Origin: Sulfuriflexus mobilis
Lineage (GTDB): Bacteria > Pseudomonadota > Gammaproteobacteria > AKS1
Assembly (NCBI RefSeq): GCF_003967195.1
Contig: NZ_AP018725.1
Span: 3,034,001-3,098,000 of the forward strand
Length of the DNA: 64,000 bases
Direction of reading: 5' to 3'
The number at the start of each line of letters is the position of its first letter. The stretch's first letter is position 1. Positions 8,387 through 17,965 of this stretch are shown here, in pieces. The notes below the pieces were generated by a model. It was not told where the DNA came from and ran no database searches. It worked only from the letters and a program-made list of their open reading frames with translations. Both the position numbers and the translations under genes were made by a program.

Positions 8387-9064
8387 ATGGCCCGATCCAC
8401 GATCTCCAGTCTGTTTGGCAGCTCCCCCGTAAAACCGTTGCAAACCCACATGGCCAGCGTACAGGCATGTGTCGTCGAACTCATACCATTCTTCCAGGCG
8501 GTGATTCAGGAAGACTGGAAAGGGGCGCGCGCGCAACAGAAAAAGATTGCCAAACTCGAAGGCGAGGCCGACAAGCTCAAACGTCAACTACGTTTGCACC
8601 TGCCAAAAAGCCTGTTCATGCCCGTATCACGCCGTGACCTGCTTGAGGTCCTGACCATGCAGGACAAGATTGCCAACAAGGCCAAGGATATCGCCGGCCT
8701 GATCACCGGCCGCAAGATCATCCTCCCCGAGACACTGCATGAAGCCTTTATCGAATACGTTCAGCGTTGTATCGATGCCTCCGCACAGGCCCAGAAGGCT
8801 ATCAATGAACTCGATGAACTCATAGAAACCGGCTTCGGGGGTAAACAAATGGATCTGGTAGAGTCGATGATTACTACCCTCGACTCCATCGAAGGCGATA
8901 CGGACAAGATCCAGGTCAAGATCCGGACAACAGTCTTTGCAAAAGAGAAAGACATGAACCCCGTTGAAGTTATGTTTCTCTACAAGGTCATCGACTGGGT
9001 CGGTGACCTGGCAGACCTGGCACAGCGTGTCGGTAGTCGTCTTGAATTAATGTTGGCACGCTAA
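8387..9064 (+). CDS. DUF47 / PhoU-like phosphate transport regulator
   Basis: This 225-residue all-helical protein matches the TIGR00153/DUF47 family (PF01865): an N-terminal amphipathic helix, then PhoU-like helical repeats (PFFQAVIQEDWKGARAQQ, later YKVIDWVGDLADLAQRVGSRLE). Members are nearly always encoded with a PiT phosphate transporter and are thought to control its activity. Here pit begins 12 bases after the stop, so the two form an operon. The upstream Pho box ties the pair to phosphate starvation. It is cytoplasmic and probably associates with the transporter. Confidence 0.9.
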   Translation: MARSTISSLFGSSPVKPLQTHMASVQACVVELIPFFQAVIQEDWKGARAQQKKIAKLEGEADKLKRQLRLHLPKSLFMPVSRRDLLEVLTMQDKIANKAKDIAGLITGRKIILPETLHEAFIEYVQRCIDASAQAQKAINELDELIETGFGGKQMDLVESMITTLDSIEGDTDKIQVKIRTTVFAKEKDMNPVEVMFLYKVIDWVGDLADLAQRVGSRLELMLAR

Positions 9065-9076
9065 GAGGGTTTACAC

Positions 9077-10336
9077 GTGGTATTAGAATTCGGTATTACC
9101 TTTATTGTCCTCGCCTGCGCCTTCGGTTTCTTCATGGCCTGGGGTGTAGGCGCCAACGATGTGGCAAATGCCATGGGCACCTCGGTCGGCTCCAAGGCAC
9201 TGACCATCAAACAGGCGATTATCATTGCCGCCATCTTTGAATTTGCCGGTGCCTACCTCGCCGGTGGTCAGGTAACCTCGACGATCCGCAAGGGCATGCT
9301 TGATGCCAACTTGTTATCCGGTCAACCCGAGTTGCTTGTCTACGGCATGCTGGCCTCGCTGCTTGCCGCCGGCATCTGGTTGATGGTTGCCTCCCGCGCC
9401 GGTTGGCCGGTCTCGACGACGCACTCGATTGTCGGTGCCATCGTCGGTTTTGCCGCGGTCGGTATCGGCATTGACGCCGTGCAGTGGGGCAAGGTTGGCA
9501 AGATCGCCATGAGCTGGGTGATATCACCTGCCATAGCCGGCATTATCGGTTACTGGTTGTATATGAGTGTGCAGCGCCTGATCCTGAATACCAGTGAGCC
9601 CTTGAAGAACGCAAAAATTTACGTGCCGTTCTACATCTTCCTGGTCGGTTTCGTTATTGCACTGGTGACCCTATTCAAGGGCCTCAAACATATCGGCCTC
9701 GAACTCAGCACGACACAAAACTACATTATCGCCCTGATCATCGGTTTTATTTCCATGCTCATCGGCATAGTCGCTATCCGTCGCATGCACTTTGACCCGG
9801 CCGCTGATAAGGACTTTCACTTTACCAATGTTGAAAGGGTCTTCGGCATCCTGATGATGTTTACCGCCTGCGCCATGGCCTTTGCGCACGGTTCCAACGA
9901 TGTCGCCAATGCCGTTGGTCCGCTTGCCGCTGTTGTCAGTATCGTTGAGAGCGGTGGTGAAGTTGCGCAGAAATCTGCTCTACCGGTCTGGATCCTGTTG
10001 CTCGGTGGCACCGGTATCATCATCGGCCTGGTCACCTATGGTCACAAGGTGATCGCTACCGTCGGTACCGGCATTACTCAGCTGACCCCGAGTCGCGGCT
10101 TTGCCGCCACGCTGGCTGCGGCCATGACCGTTGTTATCGCCTCCGGTACCGGCCTGCCCATCTCCACCACGCATACCCTTGTCGGTGGCGTCCTCGGTGT
10201 GGGCCTGGCGCGTGGAATGGATGCCCTCAACATGAACGTGGTGCGCACCATTTTCCTGTCATGGATTGTGACCCTGCCGGCCGGGGCGATTCTTTCCATC
10301 CTGTTCTTCTTTACCCTTAAGGGCATGTTCTCATAA
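9077..10336 (+). CDS. Inorganic phosphate transporter, PiT family
   Basis: Low-affinity phosphate (or metal-phosphate) symporter of the inner membrane. The 419-residue protein has about ten membrane segments and the two inverted family signatures: GANDVANAMGTSVGSKALT near residue 25 and HGSNDVANAVGPLAA near residue 275, each followed by a second repeat motif (GWPVSTTHSIVGAIVGF and GLPISTTHTLVGGVLGVG). It starts at GTG 9077, 12 bases after the DUF47 stop. The cytoplasmic loop between the halves is short, as in bacterial Pit. Expression probably follows the PhoB-box promoter at 8240. Confidence 0.93.
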   Translation: MVLEFGITFIVLACAFGFFMAWGVGANDVANAMGTSVGSKALTIKQAIIIAAIFEFAGAYLAGGQVTSTIRKGMLDANLLSGQPELLVYGMLASLLAAGIWLMVASRAGWPVSTTHSIVGAIVGFAAVGIGIDAVQWGKVGKIAMSWVISPAIAGIIGYWLYMSVQRLILNTSEPLKNAKIYVPFYIFLVGFVIALVTLFKGLKHIGLELSTTQNYIIALIIGFISMLIGIVAIRRMHFDPAADKDFHFTNVERVFGILMMFTACAMAFAHGSNDVANAVGPLAAVVSIVESGGEVAQKSALPVWILLLGGTGIIIGLVTYGHKVIATVGTGITQLTPSRGFAATLAAAMTVVIASGTGLPISTTHTLVGGVLGVGLARGMDALNMNVVRTIFLSWIVTLPAGAILSILFFFTLKGMFS

Positions 10337-10338
10337 GT

Positions 10339-11163
10339 ATGACTGCGCACTATGCCGTCATGGGTAACCCGATTGCCCACAGTAAATCGCCGCGTATCCA
10401 CGCGGCGTTTGCGTCTCAGACGCATCAGGACCTCGATTACACCGCGATCCTCGTTGAGCCGGGTCAACTCAAACAAGCTGTAGAGGATTTTCGCCGACAG
10501 GGCGGGCTGGGGCTCAACATTACCGTGCCTTTTAAAACCGATGCCTTTGCACTCGCCGACCAGCATAGTGAACGTGCCCTCAAGGCCGAGGCGGCGAACA
10601 CACTGGTACTGAATAAAGACGGCAGTATCCTTGCCGATAATACCGATGGTGTTGGCCTGGTCCGTGACCTGACACAGAACCACGGTTTCTCACTGCAGGA
10701 TAAACGTATTCTTATCCTCGGTGCCGGGGGCGCCGTGCAGGGCGTATTACTGCCCTTGCTCATGGAAAAACCGCAACGGCTGGTGATCGCCAACCGTACC
10801 GCCGACAAGGCCGTGGCCCTGGCGAATAAGTTTGCCGCGGCAGGAAATGTTTCTGGTGGCGGCTTTGAGACCCTGGCAGGTGAAAAGTTTGACCTCATCA
10901 TTAACGGCACCGCCGCCAGCCTGAAGGGTGAAGTACCGGCCATCCCTGATGATGTATTGTTTAAAGAGGGTGTCTGTTACGACATGATGTATGGCAATGC
11001 GCCGACGGCCTTCGTTCGCTGGGGGCTGGAACACGGTGCCAGCCAGTCACTCGATGGCCTGGGAATGCTGGTCGAACAGGCGGCCGAATCGTTCCGCCTC
11101 TGGCGCGGCGTACAGGCGGATACCTCACCGGTGATACGGCTGCTGCGCGAATCTGCCCAGTAA
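10339..11163 (+). CDS. aroE: Shikimate dehydrogenase
   Basis: AroE reduces 3-dehydroshikimate to shikimate with NADPH in aromatic amino acid synthesis. The 274-residue protein starts MTAHYAVMGNPIAHSKSPRIH, the substrate-binding signature. It has the catalytic lysine in NITVPFKTDAF and the catalytic aspartate in ADNTDGVGLV, then a Rossmann GAGGAVQGVLLPL and the NRT motif of NADP binding. The start codon lies 2 bases after the pit stop, so aroE is probably the third gene of the operon. It converges on the RRM gene with a single base between the stops. Confidence 0.96.
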   Translation: MTAHYAVMGNPIAHSKSPRIHAAFASQTHQDLDYTAILVEPGQLKQAVEDFRRQGGLGLNITVPFKTDAFALADQHSERALKAEAANTLVLNKDGSILADNTDGVGLVRDLTQNHGFSLQDKRILILGAGGAVQGVLLPLLMEKPQRLVIANRTADKAVALANKFAAAGNVSGGGFETLAGEKFDLIINGTAASLKGEVPAIPDDVLFKEGVCYDMMYGNAPTAFVRWGLEHGASQSLDGLGMLVEQAAESFRLWRGVQADTSPVIRLLRESAQ

Positions 11164-11164
11164 G

Positions 11165-11548
11165 TCAGCCCAGATTAAAAACGGCGGCACCTTGTTTCGC
11201 CGTGCTACCCATCTGCGTTTGCATCCCACGACGATTCCGTCCACGCCGTTCCATCTTCGCCCAACCCCGTTGTCGCCAGTCCAGGGCGCGACGATCATTA
11301 CTGTAATTGCGGTAATTAAACTCTCTGACAATGAGACGCTTGTCCCTGAAGGGGCGGCCATGAAATTGTTTCATGATTTTCCGGGCGAGCTTGTCTGATT
11401 CGACACTGACCAGTCCGTAACGATGGGCCTTGTCAGCGCCATCATGATTGACGATCTTGAAGCTAAGCTGCCCGCCTGTAATCGAGAAGAACTTGCGCAG
11501 GTCATAATCTTCGGTATCGTCTGGAATATTACCAATATAGAGTTCCAT
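11165..11548 (-). CDS. RRM-domain RNA-binding protein
   Basis: This 127-residue protein opens with an RNA recognition motif: RNP2 is LYIGNI at residues 3-8 and RNP1 is HRYGLVSV near residue 43, followed by the beta-alpha-beta pattern to about residue 80. The remaining 45 residues form a basic, glycine- and arginine-rich tail (ERRGRNRRGMQTQ). Small RRM proteins of this kind are typical of cyanobacteria and some proteobacteria, where several are cold-induced. The start ATG 11548 has the ribosome binding site GGAGATATGTC. It is monocistronic; the RNA targets are unknown. Confidence 0.88.
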   Translation of the reverse strand: MELYIGNIPDDTEDYDLRKFFSITGGQLSFKIVNHDGADKAHRYGLVSVESDKLARKIMKQFHGRPFRDKRLIVREFNYRNYSNDRRALDWRQRGWAKMERRGRNRRGMQTQMGSTAKQGAAVFNLG

Positions 11549-11692
11549 GACATATCTCCATATAGAGGTCTATTTAATCATGCCATGTCCGATCAGGATT
11601 GCAAGTGAGTAATGTCACGTATTCAAGGGGTTTTAAGCACGTCGTCCACGTAAATATACAGGTGGCAGCGCAATCACCCGCTAACTGTGTTT

Positions 11693-12223
11693 TTATTCTG
11701 CCAGGTAGCGGTTTTTCAAGACGACATAATGGGCCGCGGAGTATTCCAGCCACGCCAGCTCACCGGCCTTGAGGGGGCGAACCTTTTGTGCCGGGCTGCC
11801 CAGGTAAAGGTAGCCGCCCTCGAGGACCTTGCCGGGCGAGACCAGGCTGTTGGCACCGAGCATGACCTTGTCTTCGAGCACCGCACCATCGAGCACGGTT
11901 GAACCCATGCCGACCAGACAATAATCGCCAATCGTGCAGGCATGCAGAATAACCTTATGTCCGACCGTGACGCCCTCACCTATCTTTAGCGAAAATCCAC
12001 CCGGGGCATGCTCACTGTCGTGTGTCACATGCAATACCGAGCCGTCCTGGATGTTGGTCCTGGCACCAATGCGAATGGGGTTAACATCGCCACGGATCAC
12101 TGTCGTCGGCCACACCGAGACATCTTCACCCATCTCGACATCACCAATGACCACGGCCATCTCATCGACGTAGGCGCTGGCCGCGATCTTCGGGGTATGT
12201 TTTTCAAAACGACGTATTGTCAT
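11693..12223 (-). CDS. Gamma-class carbonic anhydrase family protein (YrdA-like)
   Basis: This 176-residue left-handed beta-helix hexapeptide-repeat protein runs RTNIQDGSVLHVTHDSEHAP, then VTVGHKVILHACTIGDY and CLVGMGSTVLDGAVLEDKVM. The histidines in LHVTHD and GHKVILHA match the zinc ligands of gamma carbonic anhydrases such as Cam and YrdA. Whether these short homologues hydrate CO2 is uncertain. The start lies 13 bases after the glutathione reductase stop, so both are probably one transcript. It is likely a cytoplasmic trimer. Confidence 0.88.
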   Translation of the reverse strand: MTIRRFEKHTPKIAASAYVDEMAVVIGDVEMGEDVSVWPTTVIRGDVNPIRIGARTNIQDGSVLHVTHDSEHAPGGFSLKIGEGVTVGHKVILHACTIGDYCLVGMGSTVLDGAVLEDKVMLGANSLVSPGKVLEGGYLYLGSPAQKVRPLKAGELAWLEYSAAHYVVLKNRYLAE

Positions 12224-12236
12224 GATCGTCGCGCGC

Positions 12237-13586
12237 CTAGCGCATGGTCACCAGTTCTTCGGCGCTGCTTGGGTGGATGGCGACCGTATCATCGAGGTCT
12301 TTCTTGGTCGCGCCCATGCGCAGCGCCACGGCAAAACCCTGCAGCATTTCATCGGCACCAAGGCCGATAATGTGGATGCCGACGACCTTTTCCTGCGCGC
12401 CGACACAAACCAGCTTCATTGCCGTCTGAGTCTTGTGCTCGGTAAGGGCGTGATACATCGGCGTAAAGCGCGAGCTATAGACCTTCACCGCATCGCCATG
12501 CAATGCCCGCGCCTCGTCTTCACTCAGGCCAACAGTACCGATCGGCGGGTGACTGAAGACTACGGTAGGGATATTTGCATAATCCAGTTTGCGCTCGGTC
12601 TTGTTATCAAACAGACGGTCGGCCAGGCGACGCGCGGCACCGATCGCCACCGGCGTCAGGGCCGCACGACCGGTAACATCACCCACGGCATAGACACCGG
12701 CCACATTGGTATTCTGAAAGTCATCCGTAGGGATGTAACCGGCCTTGTCGACCTCGACACCGGTGGCGGGCAGATTCAGTGCCGCCGTATTCGGTTCACG
12801 ACCGATCGCCCACAACAGGCTGTCGAAACCGCTCAGGCTGTGGCCACCGCTGCATTGCAACGTCAGGCTGCCATCGGCGGCCTTTTCAACCTGCTCGATC
12901 TCCATGCTCGACATAATATTGATACCGGCACTGAGCATCTCTTCCATAAGTACCTCACGCAGCATGGCATCGAAGTTACCCAGCACATGCTGGCGGCGGA
13001 TGATTAAGGTCACTTCAGTACCCAGGGCGCGCATGAGGCCGGCGATCTCAACGGCGATGTAACCGGAACCAACCACGGCCATACGCCGCGGCTGTTCCTT
13101 GAGGGCAAAAAATCCGTCCGAGTCGATGCCCAGTTCTGCACCCGGGGTCGCGGGCACAACCGGCTGCGTTCCCGGCGCGATCACAATGTGTTCAGCCGTG
13201 TACTGCTCGCCGTTAACCTCAACCGTGTGGGCATCAATAAAGGTTGCGGTACCGACGATCTCATCAATATTCGAGTCGGCCAGGTAGGTGTGATACCAGT
13301 CATTGATACCCTGAATGTAACCCTGGCGACCCTTGACCAGGGTGTCCCAGTCCAGCGCCCCCGTCTTGGCGTCAAAACCATAACCCTTTGCGTCTTCCAC
13401 GGCATGGGCGAGCATGCCCGCATACCACATGACCTTTTTCGGCACGCAGCCGACATTCACGCAGGTGCCACCCATCGGGCCGCTTTCGATCACCGCGCAC
13501 TTGGCGCCATACTTCGCGGCCCGCTCGGCGGCCGACAAACCACCGGAACCGCCGCCGATGGCAATAAGATCATAGTGTTTGCTCAT
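12237..13586 (-). CDS. gor: Glutathione-disulfide reductase
   Basis: This 449-residue flavoprotein disulfide reductase reduces GSSG with NADPH. It has the FAD motif [17 protein letters not shown] at the N-terminus, the redox disulfide in [16 protein letters not shown], an NADPH-binding [11 protein letters not shown] followed by the arginine pair of LIIRRQHVL that favours NADPH, the second FAD motif VYAVGDVTG, and the C-terminal [12 protein letters not shown] with the catalytic histidine. Length and motifs fit glutathione rather than lipoamide or mercury reductases. It is co-directional with the gamma-carbonic anhydrase gene, and its promoter region faces the FNR-box promoter at 13688. Confidence 0.94.
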   Translation of the reverse strand: MSKHYDLIAIGGGSGGLSAAERAAKYGAKCAVIESGPMGGTCVNVGCVPKKVMWYAGMLAHAVEDAKGYGFDAKTGALDWDTLVKGRQGYIQGINDWYHTYLADSNIDEIVGTATFIDAHTVEVNGEQYTAEHIVIAPGTQPVVPATPGAELGIDSDGFFALKEQPRRMAVVGSGYIAVEIAGLMRALGTEVTLIIRRQHVLGNFDAMLREVLMEEMLSAGINIMSSMEIEQVEKAADGSLTLQCSGGHSLSGFDSLLWAIGREPNTAALNLPATGVEVDKAGYIPTDDFQNTNVAGVYAVGDVTGRAALTPVAIGAARRLADRLFDNKTERKLDYANIPTVVFSHPPIGTVGLSEDEARALHGDAVKVYSSRFTPMYHALTEHKTQTAMKLVCVGAQEKVVGIHIIGLGADEMLQGFAVALRMGATKKDLDDTVAIHPSSAEELVTMR

Positions 13587-13687
13587 GTTGTACCTGTTTA
13601 CTTACTTAAAGACGAAAAGGGATTCTAACAAGCTGGCTAATATATTGTTATATCAGAATATAATAACCTTGTAGATCGCGCGTGAAT

Positions 13688-13729
13688 TTGATCGAGATCA
13701 ATTTTCTCCGGCCCCGGTGTGGTTAGCAT
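13688..13729 (+). promoter_or_regulatory. FNR/ANR box and class II promoter
   Basis: TTGAT-CGAG-ATCAA at 13688-13701 is a perfect match to the FNR consensus TTGAT-N4-ATCAA. A -10-like TAGCAT lies at 13724-13729. A transcript starting near 13736 would place the box centre at about -41.5, the classic position for FNR activation. The only gene downstream on this strand is the 36-residue peptide at 13774, which should therefore be induced at low oxygen. Confidence 0.75.
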
Positions 13730-13773
13730 TAGCCCCCATGTTCCACCCACAGAAGAAAACAGGAGAGACCGAT

Positions 13774-13884
13774 ATGATGATGCAGGCAGGCGATTCCGAC
13801 GCACTCGGCAATGTGGCCAAGGCCGTCGCCATACTGGCGGCCATTACCTTCGTCCTGATCTGGCTGGCCAACGCGATAGGCTAG
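13774..13884 (+). CDS. 36-residue single-pass membrane peptide under FNR control
   Basis: A micro-ORF starts MMMQAGDSDALGNVAKAVAI and has a strong ribosome binding site, AGGAGAG (13761-13767), seven bases before the first ATG. After a short polar segment, residues 17-36 form one hydrophobic helix (ending LIWLANAIG). The FNR promoter about 40 bases upstream and the good ribosome binding site argue that it is real. I recognise no family; it does not resemble CydX or CcoQ closely. A role as a small subunit or regulator of a respiratory complex is possible, but this is inference from the promoter alone. Confidence 0.65.
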   Translation: MMMQAGDSDALGNVAKAVAILAAITFVLIWLANAIG

Positions 13885-13936
13885 AAGACCCACATACGCC
13901 CGCAACGGGCCCGACCCCATCCGGCCAGCGCCGTTG

Positions 13937-14935
13937 TCAGTTCCATACCAGCGGCGGCTCGTCGAGCAGGGCAAACTGCTCACGCAGGGCGAGGATCTGT
14001 TGCTCCCAGTACTGCTGGCTATTGAACCAGGGGAAATTCCTCGGGAAGGCCGGGTCTTCCCAGCGCCGACCTAGCCAGGCCGAGTAAAACAGCATGCGCA
14101 GGGTGCGCAGTGCCTCGACGAGGTGCAGTTCGCGAGGGTTGAAGTCGCAAAACTCGGTATAACCCTCGAGCAGGTCGCCGATCTGCATCGTCATATCGGC
14201 ACGCGAGCCGTTCAGCAACATCCACAGGTCCTGGATCGCCGGGCCCGTGCGGCAATCATCCAGGTCGACAAAGTGTGGCCCCGTGTCCGTCCACAAGACA
14301 TTACTCGGATGACAATCGCCATGCAGGCGGATCTGTGCCACCTCACCTGCCCGCGCAAAACAGGCCTCGACCACCGGCAGGATATCCTCGACCAGACTGC
14401 GGTAGGGCAGGCTCAGCTCCGACGGCAGCAGGCCCTTTTCGAGCAAAAATTGATACGACTCACGTCCATAGCTGTCGATCGTGATCTGCGGACGGTGGGC
14501 GAAGGGACGTAAACGCCCGACGGCATGGATGCGGCCGATAAAACGCCCGAGTATCTCGTAGTCCTCACCACCACTGAGCTCCGGCATACGCCCACCCTGG
14601 CAGGGGAAGACGGTAAAACGGTGGCCACCATGGTGAAAGAGGGTCTCGCCCTTCGCATTTCTGAGCGGGGCGACCACCGGGATATCGGTCTCGGCCAGCT
14701 CGAGGGCGAAGGCGTGTTCCTCGAGGATGGCCTCATCACTCCAGCGCCCCGGGCGATAGAACTTCACCACCACCGGTGCCGACTCCTCAACACCCAGGCG
14801 ATAAACACGGTTTTCGTAGCTGTTCAGGGCCAGCATGCTGCCGTCCGGCCACAGGCCAAAGGCCTCCAGCGCGTCGAGGATGGTATCCGGGTCGAGGTCG
14901 TAAAAACCCTGTTGTGCTGTATGGTTACTATCCAA
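13937..14935 (-). CDS. srkA: Stress response kinase A (YihE/RdoA family Ser/Thr kinase)
   Basis: This 332-residue aminoglycoside-phosphotransferase-fold kinase phosphorylates proteins on serine or threonine and protects E. coli cells under envelope stress. Visible kinase features are the nucleotide-binding lysine in APVVVKFYRPGRW, the helix DEAILEEHAFALELAE, the catalytic loop RLHGDCHPSNVLW and the metal-binding FVDLDDCRTGPAIQDLW. The length fits E. coli SrkA (328). In enterobacteria srkA is followed by dsbA; no dsbA is present here and the gene stands alone, divergent from prlC. Confidence 0.93.
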   Translation of the reverse strand: MDSNHTAQQGFYDLDPDTILDALEAFGLWPDGSMLALNSYENRVYRLGVEESAPVVVKFYRPGRWSDEAILEEHAFALELAETDIPVVAPLRNAKGETLFHHGGHRFTVFPCQGGRMPELSGGEDYEILGRFIGRIHAVGRLRPFAHRPQITIDSYGRESYQFLLEKGLLPSELSLPYRSLVEDILPVVEACFARAGEVAQIRLHGDCHPSNVLWTDTGPHFVDLDDCRTGPAIQDLWMLLNGSRADMTMQIGDLLEGYTEFCDFNPRELHLVEALRTLRMLFYSAWLGRRWEDPAFPRNFPWFNSQQYWEQQILALREQFALLDEPPLVWN

Positions 14936-15056
14936 TGTTGTAATTCCGGCTGACGGCTATATATAAGGTGTGCATAATAGATTAAATAGACGGCGCACGC
15001 TGCCGCTAAACTGAACTCATCGCGTATTATCGTGTATTAAAGGGTAACTAATTCGT

Positions 15057-17096
15057 ATGTCCAATCCTCTGCTCGAAATGACCGGCCTGCCACCATTCTC
15101 GCAAATCAAACCCGAACACGTTGAGCCGGCCATTGACCAGTTACTGGCCGAGAACCGTCGGCACATCGTAGAACTGCTGGCGGCCAACAGCCATTACAGC
15201 TGGGACAACCTGGTGGCCCCGATCGAAGCGATGGAAGAGCGCCTCAGCCGCACCTGGTCACCGGTCAGCCACATGAACTCGGTGGTGAATTCAGATGCCC
15301 TGCGCGAGGCCTATAACAAGTGCCTGCCGAAACTGAGTGAGTACGGCACCGAGATGGGACAAAACCAGGCACTGTTCCGTGCATACCAGCAGATCGCCGA
15401 CAGCGAAGAGTACACACAGCTCGACACGGCACGGCAAAAGATCATCGACAACGACCTGCGCGACTTCCACCTCTCCGGCATCGCCCTCAACGAGACCGAC
15501 CAGGCCCGCTTCAAAACTCTGAAACAGGAACTCTCGACCCTGACGTCAAAATTTGAAGAAAACGTCCTCGATGCCACGCACGGCTGGGAAAAATATATCG
15601 ACGCCGAGACACAACTGGCTGGCCTGCCGGAATCGGCGATCGCGCTGGCGCGTCAGCATGCCAAGCAGACCGGTAAGTCAGGCTGGTTATTCACACTCGA
15701 GTTTCCGTCTTATTACCCGATCATGACCTATGCCGATGACGCGACACTGCGCGAAGAGATGTACACGGCGTATGTCACCCGCGCCTCCGAACATGGCCCG
15801 AATGCCGGCAAATGGGACAATGCCCGCAACATGCAGGAAATCCTCAAGCGTCGCCACGAGGTCGCACAACTGCTCGGTTATAAGAATTATGCCGAGCGCT
15901 CGCTGGCAACGAAGATGGCCAGCTCTCCCGATGCCGTGCTCGGTTTTCTGCACGACCTCGCTGAACGTTCCGTGGACATGGCGCGCAGGGAATTTTCCGA
16001 ACTGCAACAATTTGCCACGGACGAGTTTGGCGTTGAACAACTGAATGCCTGGGATATCGCCTACTACAGTGAAAAACTACGACAGCGTCGTTATGCCATC
16101 ACCCAGGAAGAGGTCAAACCCTACTTCCCGGAAGACCGCGCCCTCGAGGGCCTGTTTATCGTTATTGATAAACTCTATGGTATGCACGTCAGCGAACGCC
16201 ATGACATCGATACCTGGCACAAGGATGTTCGCTTCTTCGAGATTGTCGACAACAATAACGAACTACGCGGCCAGTTCTATCTCGACCTCTATGCACGCAA
16301 CAAGAAACGTGGCGGCGCCTGGATGGACGAGTGCATTGTGCGCCGACGTCTCGACGGGGGCGTGCAAACACCTGTCGCTTACCTGACCTGTAACTTCTCA
16401 CCACCCGTCGGTGACTCACCGGCACTGTTTACGCATGACGAAGTCATTACCCTGTTCCATGAATTTGGTCATGGCCTGCAACACATGCTGACCCAGATCG
16501 ACTATGCCGGTGTCTCCGGCATCAATGGCGTGGAATGGGATGCGGTGGAACTACCCAGCCAGTTCATGGAAAACTGGTGCTGGCAACCTGAGGCACTGAA
16601 CCTGTTCGCCCGTCACTATCAAACCGGCGAGGTCATGCCCGAGGAATTATTTAACCGCATGAATGCAGCGAAGAACTTCCAGGCCGGCATGCAGATGGTG
16701 CGCCAGCTGGAGTTCGCCCTGTTCGATTTTCGTCTGCACCTTGAATACAGCACCGAGGTCGAAACTGATATCGACCAACTGCTTCAGGATGTGCGCGAGA
16801 AGGTCGCCGTGTTCTTCCCACCGGAGTACAACAGCTTCCCGAACAGCTTCACACATATCTTTTCCGGCGGTTATGCCGCGGGTTATTACAGCTATAAATG
16901 GGCAGAGGTGTTATCCAGTGATGCCTTTTCTGCCTTTGAAGAAAGCGGTATCTTTGACCGCGATACCGGGCTGCGATTTTTAAACAGCGTCCTCGAGCAA
17001 GGTGGTTCACGCGAGGCCATGGAGTTGTTTATCGAGTTCCGTGGTCGTGAACCCGACATTGATGCACTGTTGCGTCATAGTGGCATCGCCGCCTGA
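15057..17096 (+). CDS. prlC: Oligopeptidase A (M3 zinc metallopeptidase)
   Basis: Cytoplasmic endopeptidase that degrades short peptides, including cleaved signal peptides. The 679-residue protein has the zinc motif HEFGH at residues 468-472 with the third ligand in the downstream VEWDAVELPSQFMENW, plus the conserved N-terminal opening MTGLPPFSQIKPEHVEPAI. Length equals the E. coli enzyme (680). It is the first gene of a rightward run that continues with the SH3 protein 29 bases downstream and ubiD. Confidence 0.95.
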   Translation: MSNPLLEMTGLPPFSQIKPEHVEPAIDQLLAENRRHIVELLAANSHYSWDNLVAPIEAMEERLSRTWSPVSHMNSVVNSDALREAYNKCLPKLSEYGTEMGQNQALFRAYQQIADSEEYTQLDTARQKIIDNDLRDFHLSGIALNETDQARFKTLKQELSTLTSKFEENVLDATHGWEKYIDAETQLAGLPESAIALARQHAKQTGKSGWLFTLEFPSYYPIMTYADDATLREEMYTAYVTRASEHGPNAGKWDNARNMQEILKRRHEVAQLLGYKNYAERSLATKMASSPDAVLGFLHDLAERSVDMARREFSELQQFATDEFGVEQLNAWDIAYYSEKLRQRRYAITQEEVKPYFPEDRALEGLFIVIDKLYGMHVSERHDIDTWHKDVRFFEIVDNNNELRGQFYLDLYARNKKRGGAWMDECIVRRRLDGGVQTPVAYLTCNFSPPVGDSPALFTHDEVITLFHEFGHGLQHMLTQIDYAGVSGINGVEWDAVELPSQFMENWCWQPEALNLFARHYQTGEVMPEELFNRMNAAKNFQAGMQMVRQLEFALFDFRLHLEYSTEVETDIDQLLQDVREKVAVFFPPEYNSFPNSFTHIFSGGYAAGYYSYKWAEVLSSDAFSAFEESGIFDRDTGLRFLNSVLEQGGSREAMELFIEFRGREPDIDALLRHSGIAA

Positions 17097-17125
17097 TACA
17101 ATAATAAAAACTAACGGGGTAGGGC

Positions 17126-17962
17126 ATGAAAAAAATTCAATGGTTAGCCTTTATGTCTGCAGTACTGGCTTCTGCGCTGGTACAGGCACAGACCTATTAT
17201 GTGACAGACAAAATACTGGTCGGTGTGTATGAGGAGGCCAGTGCAGAGAGCATCCTGCTTACCACCCTGCCCACCGGTACGCCGCTGGAAGTCATCGATC
17301 GCAGCGGTAACTTTGTCCAGATACGCAGCCCGGATGGCAGCAGTGGCTGGATCGAAAAGTCCTATATGATCGAACACAAGCCGGCGCAACTGGTTGTGCT
17401 CGAACTCACCGACAAGCAAAAACAGGCCGACGAACAGCTGACCCTGGCACAGGCTGAGCTGCGTGCCATGCGCGATCAGGTAAAAAAACTCAAAGACAGT
17501 GTCAATGCCAGTAACCAGTCAGACCTCCGCGATGAAATCAAAAACCTGACCCAGCAACGCCGGGAACTGGGCAAGCAACTGGATACCGTCAATAACCAGC
17601 TCAGCGATGAGACAAAACGCCGCACCGCCGCCGAGGCCAATATCGCTGCCCTGCAACAGCAGATCGCCACACTGAAAAAACAGGCCCCCGCCCCTGACGA
17701 TGACGCCCTGCAGGAAGCTGATGCCGATCACGAGCGCCTGCTCGCCGAAAACCAGCAACTCTCAACGGCACTGGAACGTGTCCGCGAGGCCTTGCAGCTG
17801 CCCGCCGCACCGGCACCCGGTGTCGTGGAGAATGGTGGCCTACAGGTGAAGATGATCTGGTTATGGCTTGGCATCGGCCTGCTGATCGTGGTCGGCTTCA
17901 TCGCCGGTGTGAAATGGCTGGATTGGCGTAACCGGCAGCGCCACGGCGGTTTCAGAATCTAG
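17126..17962 (+). CDS. TIGR04211-type SH3 and coiled-coil membrane protein (YgiM-like)
   Basis: This 278-residue protein has a signal peptide (residues 1-22, ending VQAQT) and a bacterial SH3 domain (about 24-85: YYVTDKILVGVYEEASAES, then GWIEKSYM). A long coiled coil (about 95-230, rich in Q, L, E and K heptads) and one C-terminal membrane helix (IWLWLGIGLLIVVGFIAG) with a basic tail complete it. This architecture matches E. coli YgiM. It is probably anchored in the inner membrane with the SH3 domain in the periplasm, perhaps bound to cell-wall peptides. ubiD starts 3 bases after its stop, indicating co-transcription. Confidence 0.88.
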   Translation: MKKIQWLAFMSAVLASALVQAQTYYVTDKILVGVYEEASAESILLTTLPTGTPLEVIDRSGNFVQIRSPDGSSGWIEKSYMIEHKPAQLVVLELTDKQKQADEQLTLAQAELRAMRDQVKKLKDSVNASNQSDLRDEIKNLTQQRRELGKQLDTVNNQLSDETKRRTAAEANIAALQQQIATLKKQAPAPDDDALQEADADHERLLAENQQLSTALERVREALQLPAAPAPGVVENGGLQVKMIWLWLGIGLLIVVGFIAGVKWLDWRNRQRHGGFRI

Positions 17963-17965
17963 CCT

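Noticed and set aside
12222-13007. Long + strand open frame opposite glutathione reductase
   Set aside because: It is antisense to a clear gor gene, has low-complexity His/Arg/Thr composition and resembles no protein.
13898-13910. Terminator after the 36-residue ORF (GCCCG-CAA-CGGGC)
   Set aside because: The stem is only 5 bp and no T-tract follows.
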